Assembly: GCA_037101405.1 (NCBI GenBank)
Contig: AP017967.1
Coordinates: 1-64,000, forward strand
From: Candidatus Megaera polyxenophila
GTDB lineage: Bacteria; Pseudomonadota; Alphaproteobacteria; Rickettsiales; Rickettsiaceae
Direction: 5' to 3'
DNA length: 64,000 nucleotides
Shown here: positions 47,443-54,844 of the stretch, in pieces
How positions within the stretch are numbered: position 1 is the first letter of the stretch
Layout: the number at the start of each line of letters is the position of its first letter
The notes under the pieces: model-generated
Database searches by the model: none
Seen by the model: the letters and a program-made list of their open reading frames with translations, nothing else
What the model was told of the DNA's origin: nothing
Made by a program: the position numbers and the translations under genes

Positions 47443-48268
47443 GAAAAGTATGATTGATAATAATTGTAGAAATCTAAGCATTGCTAGGCAATGCGATCTA
47501 CTTTTAATTAATAAATCTACTTATTATTACAAGGCAAAAGGAATAACTACAAGAGACTTAGAAATAATGAAAGTAATTGATGAAATCTACACAGAGCATC
47601 CGTATTTCGGGGCCAGAAGAATGTCCAGGCATCTTGTACCGTTTGGAATTGTTATCGGTCGCAAAGCGGTAAGTCGTTATTACGGAATAATGGCAATAGA
47701 AGCCATTTATCCTAAAATGAATTTAAGCAAGCGCAACCAAGCTCATAAGGTATATCCTTATCTTTTAAAAGGCGTTGAAATTACTAAGACAAATCAGGTA
47801 TGGAGCACCGATATAACTTATATTAGAATGGCACAAGGATTTGTATATCTAGTAGCCATTATTGATTGGTTTAGCCGTTATATTCTGAGCTGGAAGGTTT
47901 CAATTAGCTTAGAAAGTGATTTTTGCATCGACGCACTAGAAGAAGCCCTAGAAAAGCACGGTCAACCTGAGGTTTTTAATACCGATCAAGGTTCTCAATT
48001 TACGTCAAAAAATTTCATCCACGAACTTGTTAAACGTGAAATCAAGATTAGCATGGACGGTAAAGGTAGGGCTTTAGATAATGTATTTATTGAAAGATTT
48101 TGGCGTTCATTAAAACAAGAAAAAATATATTTGATAATTTTAAATACTGTCAAGGAGGTAAAAAATGCTATAACAGATTACATAACTTTTTATAATAGTA
48201 AAAGGATGCACCAATCCTTGGAATATTTAACTCCAGAACAGGTGTATTTAACAAAAATTATTGGCTAA
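47426..48268 (+). CDS. ISa OrfB (copy E)
   Basis: This gives the same protein as OrfB at 1749-2591. Confidence 0.88.
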   Translation: MDLETRKSMIDNNCRNLSIARQCDLLLINKSTYYYKAKGITTRDLEIMKVIDEIYTEHPYFGARRMSRHLVPFGIVIGRKAVSRYYGIMAIEAIYPKMNLSKRNQAHKVYPYLLKGVEITKTNQVWSTDITYIRMAQGFVYLVAIIDWFSRYILSWKVSISLESDFCIDALEEALEKHGQPEVFNTDQGSQFTSKNFIHELVKREIKISMDGKGRALDNVFIERFWRSLKQEKIYLIILNTVKEVKNAITDYITFYNSKRMHQSLEYLTPEQVYLTKIIG

Positions 48269-48332
48269 AATTATAACGCAAATTATATCTCATAATTTCT
48301 GATTTTTAGTCTAGACAAATTGGGCCACCTTA

Positions 48333-48429
48333 GAGAGCCTGAAGTTTATCATCACGATATCTGTAAAAAGTCATGAGAAAATCAGGATAGCCAAAGCCTA
48401 TGGTATAATTACTTTAGCTAAGGAATGAG
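48333..48429 (+). pseudogene. C-terminal scrap of a phage gene
   Basis: From the IS edge one frame reads LKFIITISVKSHEKIRIAKA and ends at TGA 48427-48429. It precedes the cytosine methyltransferase by about 20 bases. Too short to name. Confidence 0.4.
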
Positions 48430-48448
48430 CATAAAGTAGTAAGCTAAA

Positions 48449-49474
48449 GTGTTATATGTTCTAGATATTTTCTCAGGAATAGGCGGCTTCTCAATAGGTT
48501 TGGAAGCTGTAGGAATGCAAACAGTTGCCTTTTGTGAGATTAATCCGTTCTGCCGGAAAATACTAACAAGACACTGGCCATCCGTACCGATATTTTCTGA
48601 TATTACCACTATACATAAGGAAGACTTAAAAGCTCTGCCAAGAATTGACGTAATTGCAGGAGGATTTCCTTGTCAGGATATATCGGTAGCAGGTAAAGGA
48701 GGCGGTATTAAAGCTAAACGTTCAGGATTATGGAAAGAATTTGCGAGGTTAATAAATGAGATTAGACCAAAATATGCGATTATCGAAAACGTGGCAAACC
48801 TTCGCAGTAAAGGACTTATCAACGTCCTGCAAGATTTATGGGAGATCGGGTATGATGCAGAGTGGCATTGCATACCGGCTTCTGCCTTTGGCGCACCTCA
48901 CAGACGGGATAGAATCTGGATTATTGCCCACCCCGCTTGCATCGGCAAAGTCGGATTGTCCATCGGAAAGGAAGAGACAGAGTCCACACTTGGAGACGGT
49001 TATAAAAATGCTCCCAACACCGACTGCGAGCGATGGAGCAATGGGGCATATAATAAGCAAGGGCGATGTTTACCTGCTAACAAAAACAGGCAGCATTCGG
49101 AAACACAACAGGAATGGGATATCGGGGAGTCTCGGACTAGCCAGATATGTAAGATTCTTCCCGACACCGACCAGCAGGGATTACAAGGATGTGGGAGATT
49201 TGAAGAAATTAGCCCGATATGCACACAAGAGCAGGTTGGCATGTACTATTGCAGCAGAGGAATTAAGCAATGGGGAAAAGAACCTTTAGAAGTACCGAGG
49301 CTAAAAGATGAGAGGTTAAATCCTGATTGGGTGGAGTGGCTTATGGGTTATCCTATTAGCTGGACAGATGGAGGAAGCCGCATGCAGCGTTTGCAATCGC
49401 TAGGAAATGCAGTAGTGCCTTTAATTCCAGAGTTTTTAGGAAAAGCAGTTGTAGATCATTGTAAACAGCTCTGA
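48449..49474 (+). CDS. DNA cytosine-5 methyltransferase (Dcm-like), possible compensated frameshift
   Basis: This 341-residue frame has the C5-methylase blocks: DIFSGIGGFSIGLEAVGM (SAM binding), GGFPC75QDISVAGKG (catalytic Cys), IENVANLRSKG, HRRDRIWIIAH, and the C-terminal LNPDWVEWLMGYPISW and RLQSLGNAVVP. The middle (about residues 170-275) looks unlike the family. Over the same DNA the next frame (48756-49289) reads MLPTPTASDG and FFPTPTSRDYKD, motifs usual at this place in phage enzymes. So two compensating frameshifts are likely, near 48930 and 49270. The product may be misfolded in the target-recognition region. Confidence 0.8.
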   Translation: MLYVLDIFSGIGGFSIGLEAVGMQTVAFCEINPFCRKILTRHWPSVPIFSDITTIHKEDLKALPRIDVIAGGFPCQDISVAGKGGGIKAKRSGLWKEFARLINEIRPKYAIIENVANLRSKGLINVLQDLWEIGYDAEWHCIPASAFGAPHRRDRIWIIAHPACIGKVGLSIGKEETESTLGDGYKNAPNTDCERWSNGAYNKQGRCLPANKNRQHSETQQEWDIGESRTSQICKILPDTDQQGLQGCGRFEEISPICTQEQVGMYYCSRGIKQWGKEPLEVPRLKDERLNPDWVEWLMGYPISWTDGGSRMQRLQSLGNAVVPLIPEFLGKAVVDHCKQL

Positions 49475-49481
49475 TATAAAG

Positions 49482-49556
49482 CTATACTTCTATATGTATA
49501 GAAAAGTAGTTATACAGTTATATTGACAAGTATTTGTATAGATATATACTAGTATA
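49482..49556. promoter_or_regulatory. Inverted-repeat region upstream of second parA
   Basis: It holds CTATAC...GTATAG arms (49482-49501) and the perfect 12 bp palindrome TATACTAGTATA (49545-49556). The block AAGTATTTGTATA at 49528-49540 recurs at 50439-50451 after the RHH gene. These are candidate partition or autoregulatory sites. Confidence 0.5.
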
Positions 49557-49583
49557 GTAATCTAGCTTTATATATCATTTACT

Positions 49584-50219
49584 ATGACAAAGATAATATC
49601 ATTTCTGAACCAAAAAGGTGGGGTCGGCAAGACAACAATTAGTACAAATCTAGCTGTAAGTTTACATCTTGATAATCAAAAAATATTGCTGGTTGATTCT
49701 GATCCACAAGGAAGTTTACGTGATTGGAATGAGGCTAATGAGGGTAAATTAATTTCCGTGGTTGGGTTGGATAGAGAAACTTTAGCAAAAGACATAGAAG
49801 GTGTTAAAAGTGGTTATGATATTATAATTATTGATGGTGCACCCCAGTCTTCCAAGTTGGTAGCTGCTGCAATTAAAGTTTCGCATCTGGTAATTATTCC
49901 AGTAACCCCTTCTCCTTATGATGTTTGGGCGTGTTCTGATTTAATAGAAATTATAAAAGCTCGGCAAGAAGTTACCAGTGGTAATCCTATTTGTCGCTTT
50001 CTTATTAGTAGATCACGTAAGGGCACAAACTTAAGTGATGATATAATTGAAGCATTAAGCGGATATGAAATTCCTGTTCTAGAAAGTCGTACAACTCATA
50101 GAGAAGTCTATGCTAAGACAGCATCAGATGGCTTAACAGTACATCATGCTTTAAAAGCTGAAGATGCAATTAATGAAATTATTAACCTAAAAAATGAAAT
50201 ATTAGAGGTATTAAAATAA
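49584..50219 (+). CDS. parA: ParA-family partition ATPase (cassette 2)
   Basis: This 211-residue type Ib-size ParA has Walker A NQKGGVGKTTISTNLA, LLVDSDPQGSLRDW and DIIIIDGAPQ. Its stop overlaps the start of the RHH partner by one base. The presence of a second cassette in 16 kb suggests two fused replicons. Confidence 0.93.
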   Translation: MTKIISFLNQKGGVGKTTISTNLAVSLHLDNQKILLVDSDPQGSLRDWNEANEGKLISVVGLDRETLAKDIEGVKSGYDIIIIDGAPQSSKLVAAAIKVSHLVIIPVTPSPYDVWACSDLIEIIKARQEVTSGNPICRFLISRSRKGTNLSDDIIEALSGYEIPVLESRTTHREVYAKTASDGLTVHHALKAEDAINEIINLKNEILEVLK

Positions 50220-50428
50220 TGGCTTTTGAAGCAAAGAAAGGAAATAGGGCTCATCGTAGTCATACAGTAGAAGCAGCAATTATAGAGGCAACTAAAGATA
50301 GCATGGTAGGATTAAATGTTAAGATTTCAAAAACAAAAAGGGCAGCTTTTAAATCGAAGGCCGCAATAAAAAATGAAAATATGCAAGATATTATATTAAA
50401 AGCTATAGATAGATATATAGAAAGCTAG
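50219..50428 (+). CDS. Ribbon-helix-helix partner of second ParA
   Basis: This 69-residue basic protein has a C-terminal RHH-like pattern (GLNVKISKTKRAAFKSKAAIKNENMQDIILKAIDRYI). The N-terminal tail is basic and unstructured. The role as partition partner is inferred from the overlap with parA. Confidence 0.75.
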   Translation: MAFEAKKGNRAHRSHTVEAAIIEATKDSMVGLNVKISKTKRAAFKSKAAIKNENMQDIILKAIDRYIES

Positions 50429-50517
50429 AAAACTAGAAAAGTATTTGTATATTAAAATAGATAAATATTAAACTTTATTTCTATAAATCTTTACAAGGCT
50501 ATATAGGAGATTATCAT

Positions 50518-50688
50518 ATGACAAATATTATAGATAAAGTAGCTGAGTTAAATTCTGAATTATCTGACTTTATTGATGAACTAACTGAAGATAACTTAAT
50601 AAGTAATAAAAAACGACTCTCTAACAGTTTATCTTATCTAATAGAAAACCTGATTGAATTATCAAATGAATTAGATAATTTAGAATGA
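50518..50688 (+). CDS. Small acidic helical protein
   Basis: This 56-residue frame starts at ATG 50518 with a good RBS (ggag at about 50506) and is nearly all helix (IDKVAELNSELSDFIDELTE, then LSYLIENLIELSNELDN). Its stop overlaps the next start as ATGA. No family is recognised. Confidence 0.6.
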   Translation: MTNIIDKVAELNSELSDFIDELTEDNLISNKKRLSNSLSYLIENLIELSNELDNLE

Positions 50689-50900
50689 ATTTATTTTGGA
50701 TCAAAGGAAACAGATATTACAAAATAATATTCCAGCCAACATTGTTTGGTAGAATGGATGTTATATGTGCGTGGGGTAGAATAGGCGGAAACTTAGGAAA
50801 TTATAAAGTAATATCTTCTAGAGATAGTCAGGATATAGAACTAATTATAGAAGATATTAAAAAACGAAGAAAGCAGAGAGGTTACAGGTTATGTTCCTGA
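50685..50900 (+). CDS. Single WGR-domain protein
   Basis: This 71-residue protein is essentially one WGR domain: RYYKIIFQPTLFGRMDVICAWGRIGG, then YKVIS and IELIIEDIKKRRKQRGY. WGR domains bind DNA ends or nucleic acids in PARPs and in bacterial or phage proteins. It is in a three-gene translationally coupled run with the neighbours. Confidence 0.82.
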   Translation: MNLFWIKGNRYYKIIFQPTLFGRMDVICAWGRIGGNLGNYKVISSRDSQDIELIIEDIKKRRKQRGYRLCS

Positions 50901-51118
50901 ATTTGTTATTATCATTAATAGTAGGAATGATATGTTTAATGTCATGGATGTTTAAACGTAATTTAGAGCTTGATAAAGATACTCAAGAATTGGTAAAAAA
51001 GATAATAAGGACAACCGAACTTTTAAACCATCGGGTCTTACAGATAGAGGAATGGATAAATTCTCAACGAAAAGTAACAAAGAAATTTACTCAAGATAAA
51101 AACGATAAAAATATTTGA
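50891..51118 (+). CDS. Small membrane-anchored coiled-coil protein
   Basis: This 75-residue protein has an N-terminal membrane segment (about 2-18) and a helical tail (KDTQELVKKIIRTTELLNHRVLQIEEWINSQRK). The start overlaps the WGR gene. Phage spanin-like or accessory roles are possible but unsupported. Confidence 0.5.
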   Translation: MFLNLLLSLIVGMICLMSWMFKRNLELDKDTQELVKKIIRTTELLNHRVLQIEEWINSQRKVTKKFTQDKNDKNI

Positions 51119-51193
51119 GATATAGAGGTGTTGTGAGTAAAAAATATAATTAGGTACTTATGGCTGAATTTACACAATTGATTCAAAAGTGGC

Positions 51194-51970
51194 TTACCAT
51201 ATTCCATAGAACTTAACAGAATGAGTACCACAACGAAAATTTGTAGAAGGAACTAAACGTGCTGTGTTTTCATGCTCATAACGTACTTTCATTATGAATG
51301 GTATTGCTATTCCAGTCCAACCTGAATTAGATAGTCCTTTATTGCTTTGATTATACTTATGAACACTAAAATGTAGATGCCTTTTTCCTGCTTTTCCTGA
51401 ATTTCCCTCTTGGCCTATTTTGGTGCCTTGCTTGACATATTGTCCATTTATAATGAAGATCTTAGATAAGTGTGCATATAGAGTTAAGTGACCTGTATGG
51501 TCTAAAATCTTTATATGGTTTCCATAACCGCTTCCACAACTATCATAATTAACTTGATCTTCATCTGAATTATCAAAACAACCAGAGAAAACATAGGCAA
51601 TTCCATCATTGGCAGCATAAATTTTGGTATTCCTATATTTACTTTGTAAATCTAAAGCAAAAAGTGTGTTATTATCACTATGGCTTCCAGAAAGATTTAT
51701 ATTACCTTGTAGACACTGAACAAGAGTATTGGGATAAAATGGAAACTGTAATTGAAACCAAGGCTTTTCAAAACTCATCAAACAACAGTTTGTAATAATT
51801 GCATTTTTATATGGTATAAAACAACATAGATTATCCTTAATATTTAGAAAAGCTATATAAGCTATAGTAAGTAATATTAAAATGTATTTCATAAAAAATT
51901 TTAAGATATAAAGATAAAAAGTATTAGTTTTAAAGCCAAAATAATTGCTATTAATTATTTTATTTGCCAA
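51194..51970 (-). CDS. M23-family (LytM-type) metallopeptidase
   Basis: This 258-residue protein has an N-terminal hydrophobic segment (about residues 20-42). The peptidase domain shows the M23 residues H and D in GSHSDNNTLFALDL and H-x-H in KRHLHFSVHKY, with LYAHLSKI before them. It would cut cell-wall peptides, or a peptide bond in a secreted product. It lies divergent to the peptide operon and could be linked to it. Confidence 0.82.
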   Translation of the reverse strand: MANKIINSNYFGFKTNTFYLYILKFFMKYILILLTIAYIAFLNIKDNLCCFIPYKNAIITNCCLMSFEKPWFQLQFPFYPNTLVQCLQGNINLSGSHSDNNTLFALDLQSKYRNTKIYAANDGIAYVFSGCFDNSDEDQVNYDSCGSGYGNHIKILDHTGHLTLYAHLSKIFIINGQYVKQGTKIGQEGNSGKAGKRHLHFSVHKYNQSNKGLSNSGWTGIAIPFIMKVRYEHENTARLVPSTNFRCGTHSVKFYGIW

Positions 51971-52042
51971 CCTAATTTATTAGGTAAATAAACTTTAATA
52001 TTATAAGGTAAAAATTATTTCATGAAATACACATTTTATTTG

Positions 52043-52117
52043 AAAAAAAATTTTTTTTAATTTAGTGTCGTGTATGTAGTTAAAAAAACTACAAAATATT
52101 AATTTTTAGGAGGAAGT
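52043..52117 (+). promoter_or_regulatory. Leader region of the peptide operon
   Basis: An A8T8 tract (52043-52058) is followed by a hairpin of GTAGTT and AACTAC arms around five A (52076-52092), and a strong TAGGAGGA ribosome-binding site (about 52107-52114) precedes ATG 52118. No sure promoter boxes are seen. Confidence 0.55.
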
Positions 52118-52279
52118 ATGAAAGGATGTTCAAAAGATAAAAAAGATGGCAAAGACTGTAGTAAAGATGGCAAAGATTCAGATAGAATGAGTGCCTTATT
52201 AGTACGTACCCATAGGTTTGCACAAGAAATTCTTTACTCTCAAGCATCTTTGATAAACAAAGATAGTTTCGTAAGCTAA
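52118..52279 (+). CDS. Candidate RiPP precursor peptide 1
   Basis: This 53-residue peptide is too short for most gene finders. Its start is supported by the best RBS in the region. The N-terminal third is a Cys/Ser/Lys/Asp repeat (KDKKDGKDCSKDGKDSD, with Cys4 and Cys14). The C-terminal part is an amphipathic stretch (MSALLVRTHRFAQEILYSQ...). Lys/Asp/Ser-rich cores are suited to ATP-grasp side-chain ligation. It opens the operon with two ATP-grasp and two oxygenase genes. Precursor status is inferred from position and size. Confidence 0.6.
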   Translation: MKGCSKDKKDGKDCSKDGKDSDRMSALLVRTHRFAQEILYSQASLINKDSFVS

Positions 52280-52300
52280 ATAACTTTTTTGTAAATAATT

Positions 52301-52426
52301 ATGAAAAAAAAGTTTTCTAAAAAAGTTAAAAAAAAACAGTCATTTATAAGTTTTGATCTTAGGCCAGACCTAAATGTTTATGTTAGGCCTAAGAAAAAAA
52401 ACAAAATAAAGCATAAACAGCTATGA
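52301..52426 (+). CDS. Candidate RiPP precursor peptide 2
   Basis: This 41-residue peptide is very basic, with Lys-rich ends around a neutral core (SFISFDLRPDLNVYVRP). Its stop overlaps the ATG of the first ATP-grasp gene (ATGA), which ties it to the enzyme translationally. It could be a second substrate, a small recognition subunit, or a leader. The core contains two RP motifs and two Asp. Confidence 0.55.
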   Translation: MKKKFSKKVKKKQSFISFDLRPDLNVYVRPKKKNKIKHKQL

Positions 52427-53271
52427 TATTAGTATTAGGAGTTCCAACTGATAGGGTTTTGAGTGCTTTCTCCTATTATCTTACTCAGAAAAAAGCTAAC
52501 TTTTTTTTTGCTAATCAAGATGATTTAGGAAGGTCTCTCTTTTTTTGCTACGATAAGTTTATTTATAATTCTATGGAAGTTCCTTACAAGAATATAACAG
52601 GTGTGTTTAATAGAATGGTGGGAGCATACGAACCCACAATAGAGGAAGAATCTGATCACTATTATGTTCACTTAGAGCTCTTAAATGCTCTTCTTGATAG
52701 TGTTTTGCCCAACGTAGTTAATAGACCTACCTCTGCAAACTCTAATAATTCTAAGCCGTATCAACTATCTCTATGTAAAGACACAGAGTTAAAAATACCA
52801 GATTCTTTTATATTAGCTAATCAGCATTGTGAGACCTTCAATCATAGAGTAATATTTAAATCTGTTGGAGGTATACGCTCTATAGTAAAAGAGCTATCAG
52901 AAGATTATAATAAAAGAGATATAACTTGTCCCGTGCTGTTTCAGAAATTAATACCAGGTCCTAATATACGAGTACATATAATAGGAGATCAGGTCTTTTC
53001 TTTGGAAATTAGATCTAAAACTATAGATTATAGATATACTGAAGAACCTTCTAAGTATCAATTGTTTGACTTACCTACAAAAATTAAAAAAGCTTGTATG
53101 TTGGTAACCAAAAATTTAGGATTAACTATTGCTGGAATAGACTTAATAAGAGATGATAATGAAAACTATTATTTTTTAGAAGCAAATACTTCTCCAGCAT
53201 TCACCCACTTTGAGGAGTATATGCCATCAAAGCCTATTTCAGAAGCTCTTATGAATCTTTTATCGCGTTAG
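52423..53271 (+). CDS. ATP-grasp ligase, RimK/MvdD-like
   Basis: This 282-residue protein has the ATP-grasp C-terminal Mg-binding block FLEANTSPA with Glu253 and Asn255, preceded by AGIDLIRDDNE (Asp). The central lobe has RVHIIGDQVFSLEI. RimK-type grasp enzymes ligate amine or hydroxyl groups to carboxylates; graspetide members cyclise precursor side chains. The overlap with the small peptide and tight spacing (4 bases) to the next gene suggest it acts on the peptide. It resembles the second ATP-grasp only distantly. Confidence 0.85.
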   Translation: MILVLGVPTDRVLSAFSYYLTQKKANFFFANQDDLGRSLFFCYDKFIYNSMEVPYKNITGVFNRMVGAYEPTIEEESDHYYVHLELLNALLDSVLPNVVNRPTSANSNNSKPYQLSLCKDTELKIPDSFILANQHCETFNHRVIFKSVGGIRSIVKELSEDYNKRDITCPVLFQKLIPGPNIRVHIIGDQVFSLEIRSKTIDYRYTEEPSKYQLFDLPTKIKKACMLVTKNLGLTIAGIDLIRDDNENYYFLEANTSPAFTHFEEYMPSKPISEALMNLLSR

Positions 53272-53275
53272 ATGT

Positions 53276-54112
53276 ATGATTTTAATATTACATGATAATG
53301 ATTTTACAATGTTGAAGTTCACTAGGTTTCTATTGGAAAAAAATTTTCCATTTATAGAAATTAAGTTAAAAAGTTTATTTCGTTCTATAAAAGTAAATTC
53401 AACTTTAAGTAGTATAAATAAGCAATGTAAGTGGTATAAAAATGAAGATATAATTAATTTCTCTGACATAAAAGGCATATACCATAACTTCTACTACCCA
53501 AGTAAAGATCATTTTCTAGACTTTGAAGATAGAGATATAGAATATACTAGAGAAGAATGGCATTCATATCTACTATATGAGCTCTCTCAACATAATAATT
53601 GTATAAACCCTGTAGATCATTCCTTCTTCAATGTTAATAACTTGAATTTTATAAAAATATATAAAGTATGTCAAGATCTCACAATAGAAGTACCTGAACA
53701 TTATATCATATCTCCAAATAATACGGAATCTTTTGATGGATATATATTAAAATCTAGCATTAGTGAGTTTAGTGACTATTCAGATTTTAATTTATCTGAG
53801 TTCCATTCACCAATTATTGCTATAAAAAGATACGTAGGAGCTCAAATCTTTGTGTTTATAATAGGTAATGCAATAATTGCTAGAGTGCGTTATAAAGATT
53901 GCGAGGAAGATTACATTATTCCAAACTATCTAGCAGAAAAGCTTTTAGCACTTAATAAAAAATTAAAAACTAGAGTTTCTGAAATGTTTTTAATTAAAAC
54001 ACTTGAAAACAAGTATATACTGTATCATGTTTCAGAGAAACCAAAATGGAATCTGTTAAATAAGCAATTAGATATAGTTTGGGATTCTTTATATAAATTG
54101 TTAGTAATGTAA
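53276..54112 (+). CDS. Degenerate ATP-grasp partner
   Basis: This 278-residue protein is similar to its upstream neighbour in length and layout (VFIIGNAIIARVRYKDCEEDY in the central lobe), but the place of the Mg-binding block reads ILYHVSEKPKW, so the Glu and Asn ligands are replaced by His and Ser. It is likely catalytically weak or inactive and may bind the peptide or its partner ATP-grasp. Structural prediction would decide this. Confidence 0.7.
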   Translation: MILILHDNDFTMLKFTRFLLEKNFPFIEIKLKSLFRSIKVNSTLSSINKQCKWYKNEDIINFSDIKGIYHNFYYPSKDHFLDFEDRDIEYTREEWHSYLLYELSQHNNCINPVDHSFFNVNNLNFIKIYKVCQDLTIEVPEHYIISPNNTESFDGYILKSSISEFSDYSDFNLSEFHSPIIAIKRYVGAQIFVFIIGNAIIARVRYKDCEEDYIIPNYLAEKLLALNKKLKTRVSEMFLIKTLENKYILYHVSEKPKWNLLNKQLDIVWDSLYKLLVM

Positions 54113-54119
54113 TTCGTAT

Positions 54120-54830
54120 ATGGATCTTCTCTTAAACTATAATGATAAACGTTTTCTATATTTACTAACTGTTTCTCTTAAAAAGAAAGGATATGCTGTA
54201 CTAAGTAACTATGATTTTGATTCTTTTCTTATTGATGCCGCGTATAGCTCATTTTATGAATTTTTTTCTTCTAATGAGAAAAAATACTTTCAGGGAGATC
54301 TAACAGTTCCATATGGATATTTCGGTTTAAAGAAAAAAGGGATAAAAACTAGTTACGAAGACTTTTATTTTTATAAAGGGATGCCCAAATGCCCAGAATA
54401 TCTAAGTAATATTTTATATACTATAGTGTCTAAGATGGAATATCTTGGTTTTTCTATTATAAATCATTTAATCAAAGAATTTTTTAAAAATAAGCAATAT
54501 CAAGGAAATATAGTGCATGATTTAAAGGTATTGTTAAGAATGATTTTTTATCATGGAGTTAACCAAAATTCAAGTAGTACGCCGATTAATCCAGAGCATA
54601 CAGACAAAAGCTTTATAACAATACTACCAGCGGCTACTTGTGCAGGATTGGAGTATTATAATGGTCACTGGCAAGAAATATATATAGGAAAACAAGAATT
54701 ACTTATAATGTGTGGAGATAAATTAGCTAATTTCACCGAAGGTTACTTTTTGCCTTTAAAACATAGAGTCATAACAAAATCTGTCAATACCATTAACGTG
54801 CGTCAGTCTATGGCTATATTTTTTGGTTAG
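54120..54830 (+). CDS. 2-oxoglutarate/Fe(II) dioxygenase, IPNS-like (1)
   Basis: This 236-residue double-stranded beta-helix protein has the iron facial triad H160-T-D162 and His215 (LKHRVI), with Arg228-Q-Ser230 as the co-substrate binding pair. The HTDKSFITILPAATCAGLEYY block is typical of isopenicillin-N-synthase-like enzymes, which hydroxylate or desaturate. It likely modifies the precursor peptide. Confidence 0.82.
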   Translation: MDLLLNYNDKRFLYLLTVSLKKKGYAVLSNYDFDSFLIDAAYSSFYEFFSSNEKKYFQGDLTVPYGYFGLKKKGIKTSYEDFYFYKGMPKCPEYLSNILYTIVSKMEYLGFSIINHLIKEFFKNKQYQGNIVHDLKVLLRMIFYHGVNQNSSSTPINPEHTDKSFITILPAATCAGLEYYNGHWQEIYIGKQELLIMCGDKLANFTEGYFLPLKHRVITKSVNTINVRQSMAIFFG

Positions 54831-54844
54831 GTATAACAAAATTT

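Larger units (their letters stand above)
45658..48332. repeat. Large inverted repeat of two ISa copies around an ISc fragment
   Basis: Copies D and E are oppositely oriented, each 1266 bp, with only 143 bp between them. The whole is a long palindrome with a 143 bp loop and could extrude or recombine. Confidence 0.85.
47067..48332 (+). mobile_element. ISa copy E
   Basis: This full 1266 bp copy is followed at 48333 by a phage gene remnant. No flanking duplication is present. Confidence 0.9.

Noticed and set aside
48756-49289. A separate 177-codon overlapping gene inside the cytosine methyltransferase.
   Set aside because: Its residues look like a frameshifted piece of the methyltransferase, not an independent product.
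52043-52117. A strong transcription terminator in the A8T8 and hairpin region.
   Set aside because: The hairpin is short with AT-rich arms and the T tract is on the wrong side, so only a leader element is proposed.
52423-54112. The ATP-grasp pair as lysine-tailing RimK paralogues.
   Set aside because: No ribosomal protein or glutamate-tail context is present, and the neighbours are peptide and oxygenase genes.
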